This document shows positions 60,086 through 64,000 of a stretch of 64,000 nucleotides of DNA, piece by piece (position 1 is the first letter of the stretch; every line of letters starts with the position of its first letter). The notes under the pieces were generated by a model. That model worked only from the letters and a program-made list of their open reading frames with translations. It ran no database searches and was not told the DNA's origin. The DNA comes from JACVRW01 sp963811055 (lineage in GTDB: Bacteria; Actinomycetota; Thermoleophilia; Solirubrobacterales; Thermoleophilaceae). Location: NCBI GenBank assembly GCA_963811055.1, contig CAWEPQ010000020.1, positions 434,001 through 498,000 of the forward strand, in the 5' to 3' direction. The translations under genes were made by a program, and so were the position numbers.

Positions 60086-60086
<1 letters not shown>
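58952..60086 (+). CDS. carA: Carbamoyl-phosphate synthase small subunit, one frameshift
   Basis: 377 residues after removing one extra C near 59105. N-terminal part: GEVVFNTSMSGYQESVTDPS, then in the next frame QIIVFTYPLVGNYGV. The glutaminase domain has PVWGICLGHQLLCRAVG with the nucleophile Cys, FGHRGANHPV, SQNHGFAV and the final QYHPEAGPGPHD. It supplies ammonia to CarB. It starts within the pyrC stop (GTGA) and ends on the first base of carB (TGATG). Confidence 0.95.
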
Positions 60087-63208
<3,122 letters not shown>

Positions 63209-63212
<4 letters not shown>

Positions 63213-64000
63213 GCGGCTCGGCCACCGCCGCCGAGCCGCGGACGCTGGCGCCGCCGGAGCGGCGCGTGGCGAGTGTGACCGGCGTGGAGCGCCTCGGCGC
63301 CTACGTCGTCGTTCGCGCCCTCGACCCGGATCCGGCGCCGATTCCCCACCCGGGCCAGTTCTACATGCTCGCCGCGGCCGAGGGCTGGGGCGGGGTGGAG
63401 GACGGCCGCCCGTACCTGCCGCGCGCCTTCTCGCACGCCCGCGCCACGCCAGGTCCGGGCGGTGTCGAGCTCTCCTTCCTCCTGGAGGAGGTGGGGCCCG
63501 GCACCACGCGCCTGGCCCGGTTGGCCCCCGGGGAGGGGCTCGCGCTGGTCGGCCCGCTCGGGATCGGGTTCCGCCCGCCGGCGCCCGGCACGCGACCGCT
63601 GCTCGTGGGCGGCGGGATCGGCGCGGCGCCGCTCCTCTGCCTCCAGGACGAGCTGGGCGAGGAGACCCCGGTGGCGCTCGGGTTCCGCTCGGCGGAGCAC
63701 GCCGTGGCCGCGGGACTCTTCCGCGGCGCGGTCGGCCTGGCCACCGACGACGGCAGCGCGGGCCACCACGGGCTCGTCACCGATCTGCTGCGCGAGCGGC
63801 TCGACGCCGACGGCGCGCTCAGCGTCTTCGCCTGCGGTCCGCCGGCGATGCTCGAGGCGGTGCGCGCGCTCAGCGCCGAGCGCGGCGTGCACGCCCAGCT
63901 GGCGCTCGAGTCGGGCATGGCGTGTGGCTTCGGGGCGTGCTTCGGATGCGTGGTGCCCACGCGCGACGGCTACCTGCGGCTGTGCGTGGACGGCCCGGTG
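63209..64000 (+). CDS. pyrK: Dihydroorotate dehydrogenase electron-transfer subunit, cut by window end
   Basis: At least 264 residues, open at 64000. The ferredoxin-reductase-like domain has PGQFYMLAA and PRAFSHARA (flavin binding), LLVGGGIGAAPLL (NAD binding) and VFACGPPAML. The C-terminal 2Fe-2S site is CGFGACFGC followed by a fourth Cys in LRLCVDGPV. It passes electrons from the class 1B dihydroorotate dehydrogenase to NAD, so pyrD should lie just downstream. The GTG start overlaps the carB stop as GTGA. Confidence 0.94.

Overview
The window is very GC-rich, compact bacterial DNA with frequent GTG starts and 4-nt start/stop overlaps. A SAM-I riboswitch, a PyrR-type pyrimidine operon and many secreted modular proteins fit a high-GC actinobacterium. 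Gene style and content suggest the class Thermoleophilia (Solirubrobacterales-like), but that is an inference and no marker gene here fixes it. No mobile element, CRISPR array or origin was seen.

Layout. (1) 0.1-22.7 kb, plus strand: a membrane protein, then four very large exported modular proteins. These are a 3500-residue protein joining a NodB-like deacetylase region to a copper radical (galactose-oxidase-like) oxidase, a lipoprotein paralogous to its middle part, a thrombospondin-3-repeat/beta-helix protein, and a lipoprotein sorbosone/glucose dehydrogenase with PKD, LamG and BACON repeats. (2) 22.7-33.3 kb: an alpha/beta hydrolase fused to a degenerate nucleotide-cyclase domain; a tightly overlapping minus-strand operon (Alg14-like and Alg13-like glycosyltransferase subunits, HEAT-repeat protein, LuxR-type response regulator); a divergent MFS transporter, an anchored beta-propeller and a nucleotide-sugar dehydrogenase; then a second LuxR-type regulator and a metallo-beta-lactamase-fold hydrolase. 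(3) 33.3-50.8 kb: a cell-surface polysaccharide locus with GMC oxidoreductase, aldo/keto reductase, GT4 enzymes, Wzz/BY-kinase, flippase, O-antigen ligase, ManB, a sugar-nucleotide epimerase/dehydratase, a rhamnosyltransferase-like enzyme, a secreted protein and an FkbM methyltransferase. CorA and a SAM-riboswitch-controlled threonine-synthase-like/MoaD-like pair sit inside this block. (4) 50.8-54.5 kb: a GT-C-like membrane protein, a small secreted protein and a secreted copper-binding protein. (5) 54.5-64 kb: tRNA-Arg(CCG), a phosphodiesterase, RNase Z and the operon pyrR-pyrB-pyrC-carA-carB-pyrK, with pyrK cut by the window end.

Sequence quality matters. I reconstructed more than fifty frame changes. 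Wherever I could trace one, it is in the same direction and fits one extra base in the DNA. They cluster in 14.8-17.2 kb and 33.7-50.4 kb, while other 8-11 kb stretches have none. Since nearly all protein homology continues across the breaks, I treat them as consensus insertions rather than gene decay, and I report each broken gene as one CDS. carB is found only by reading through such a site.

How the genes work together. Regions 2-3 supply activated sugars (ManB, UDP-sugar dehydrogenase, epimerase), glycosyltransferases, and export/polymerisation control, with orphan LuxR-type regulators nearby. Regions 1 and 4 supply surface enzymes that could act on the resulting matrix. The pyr operon carries a PyrR-binding RNA motif in its leader. 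The most interesting regulatory unit is the SAM-I riboswitch placed before a PLP fold-type II enzyme and a ubiquitin-like sulfur-carrier protein, which suggests sulfur amino-acid synthesis rather than ordinary threonine synthesis.
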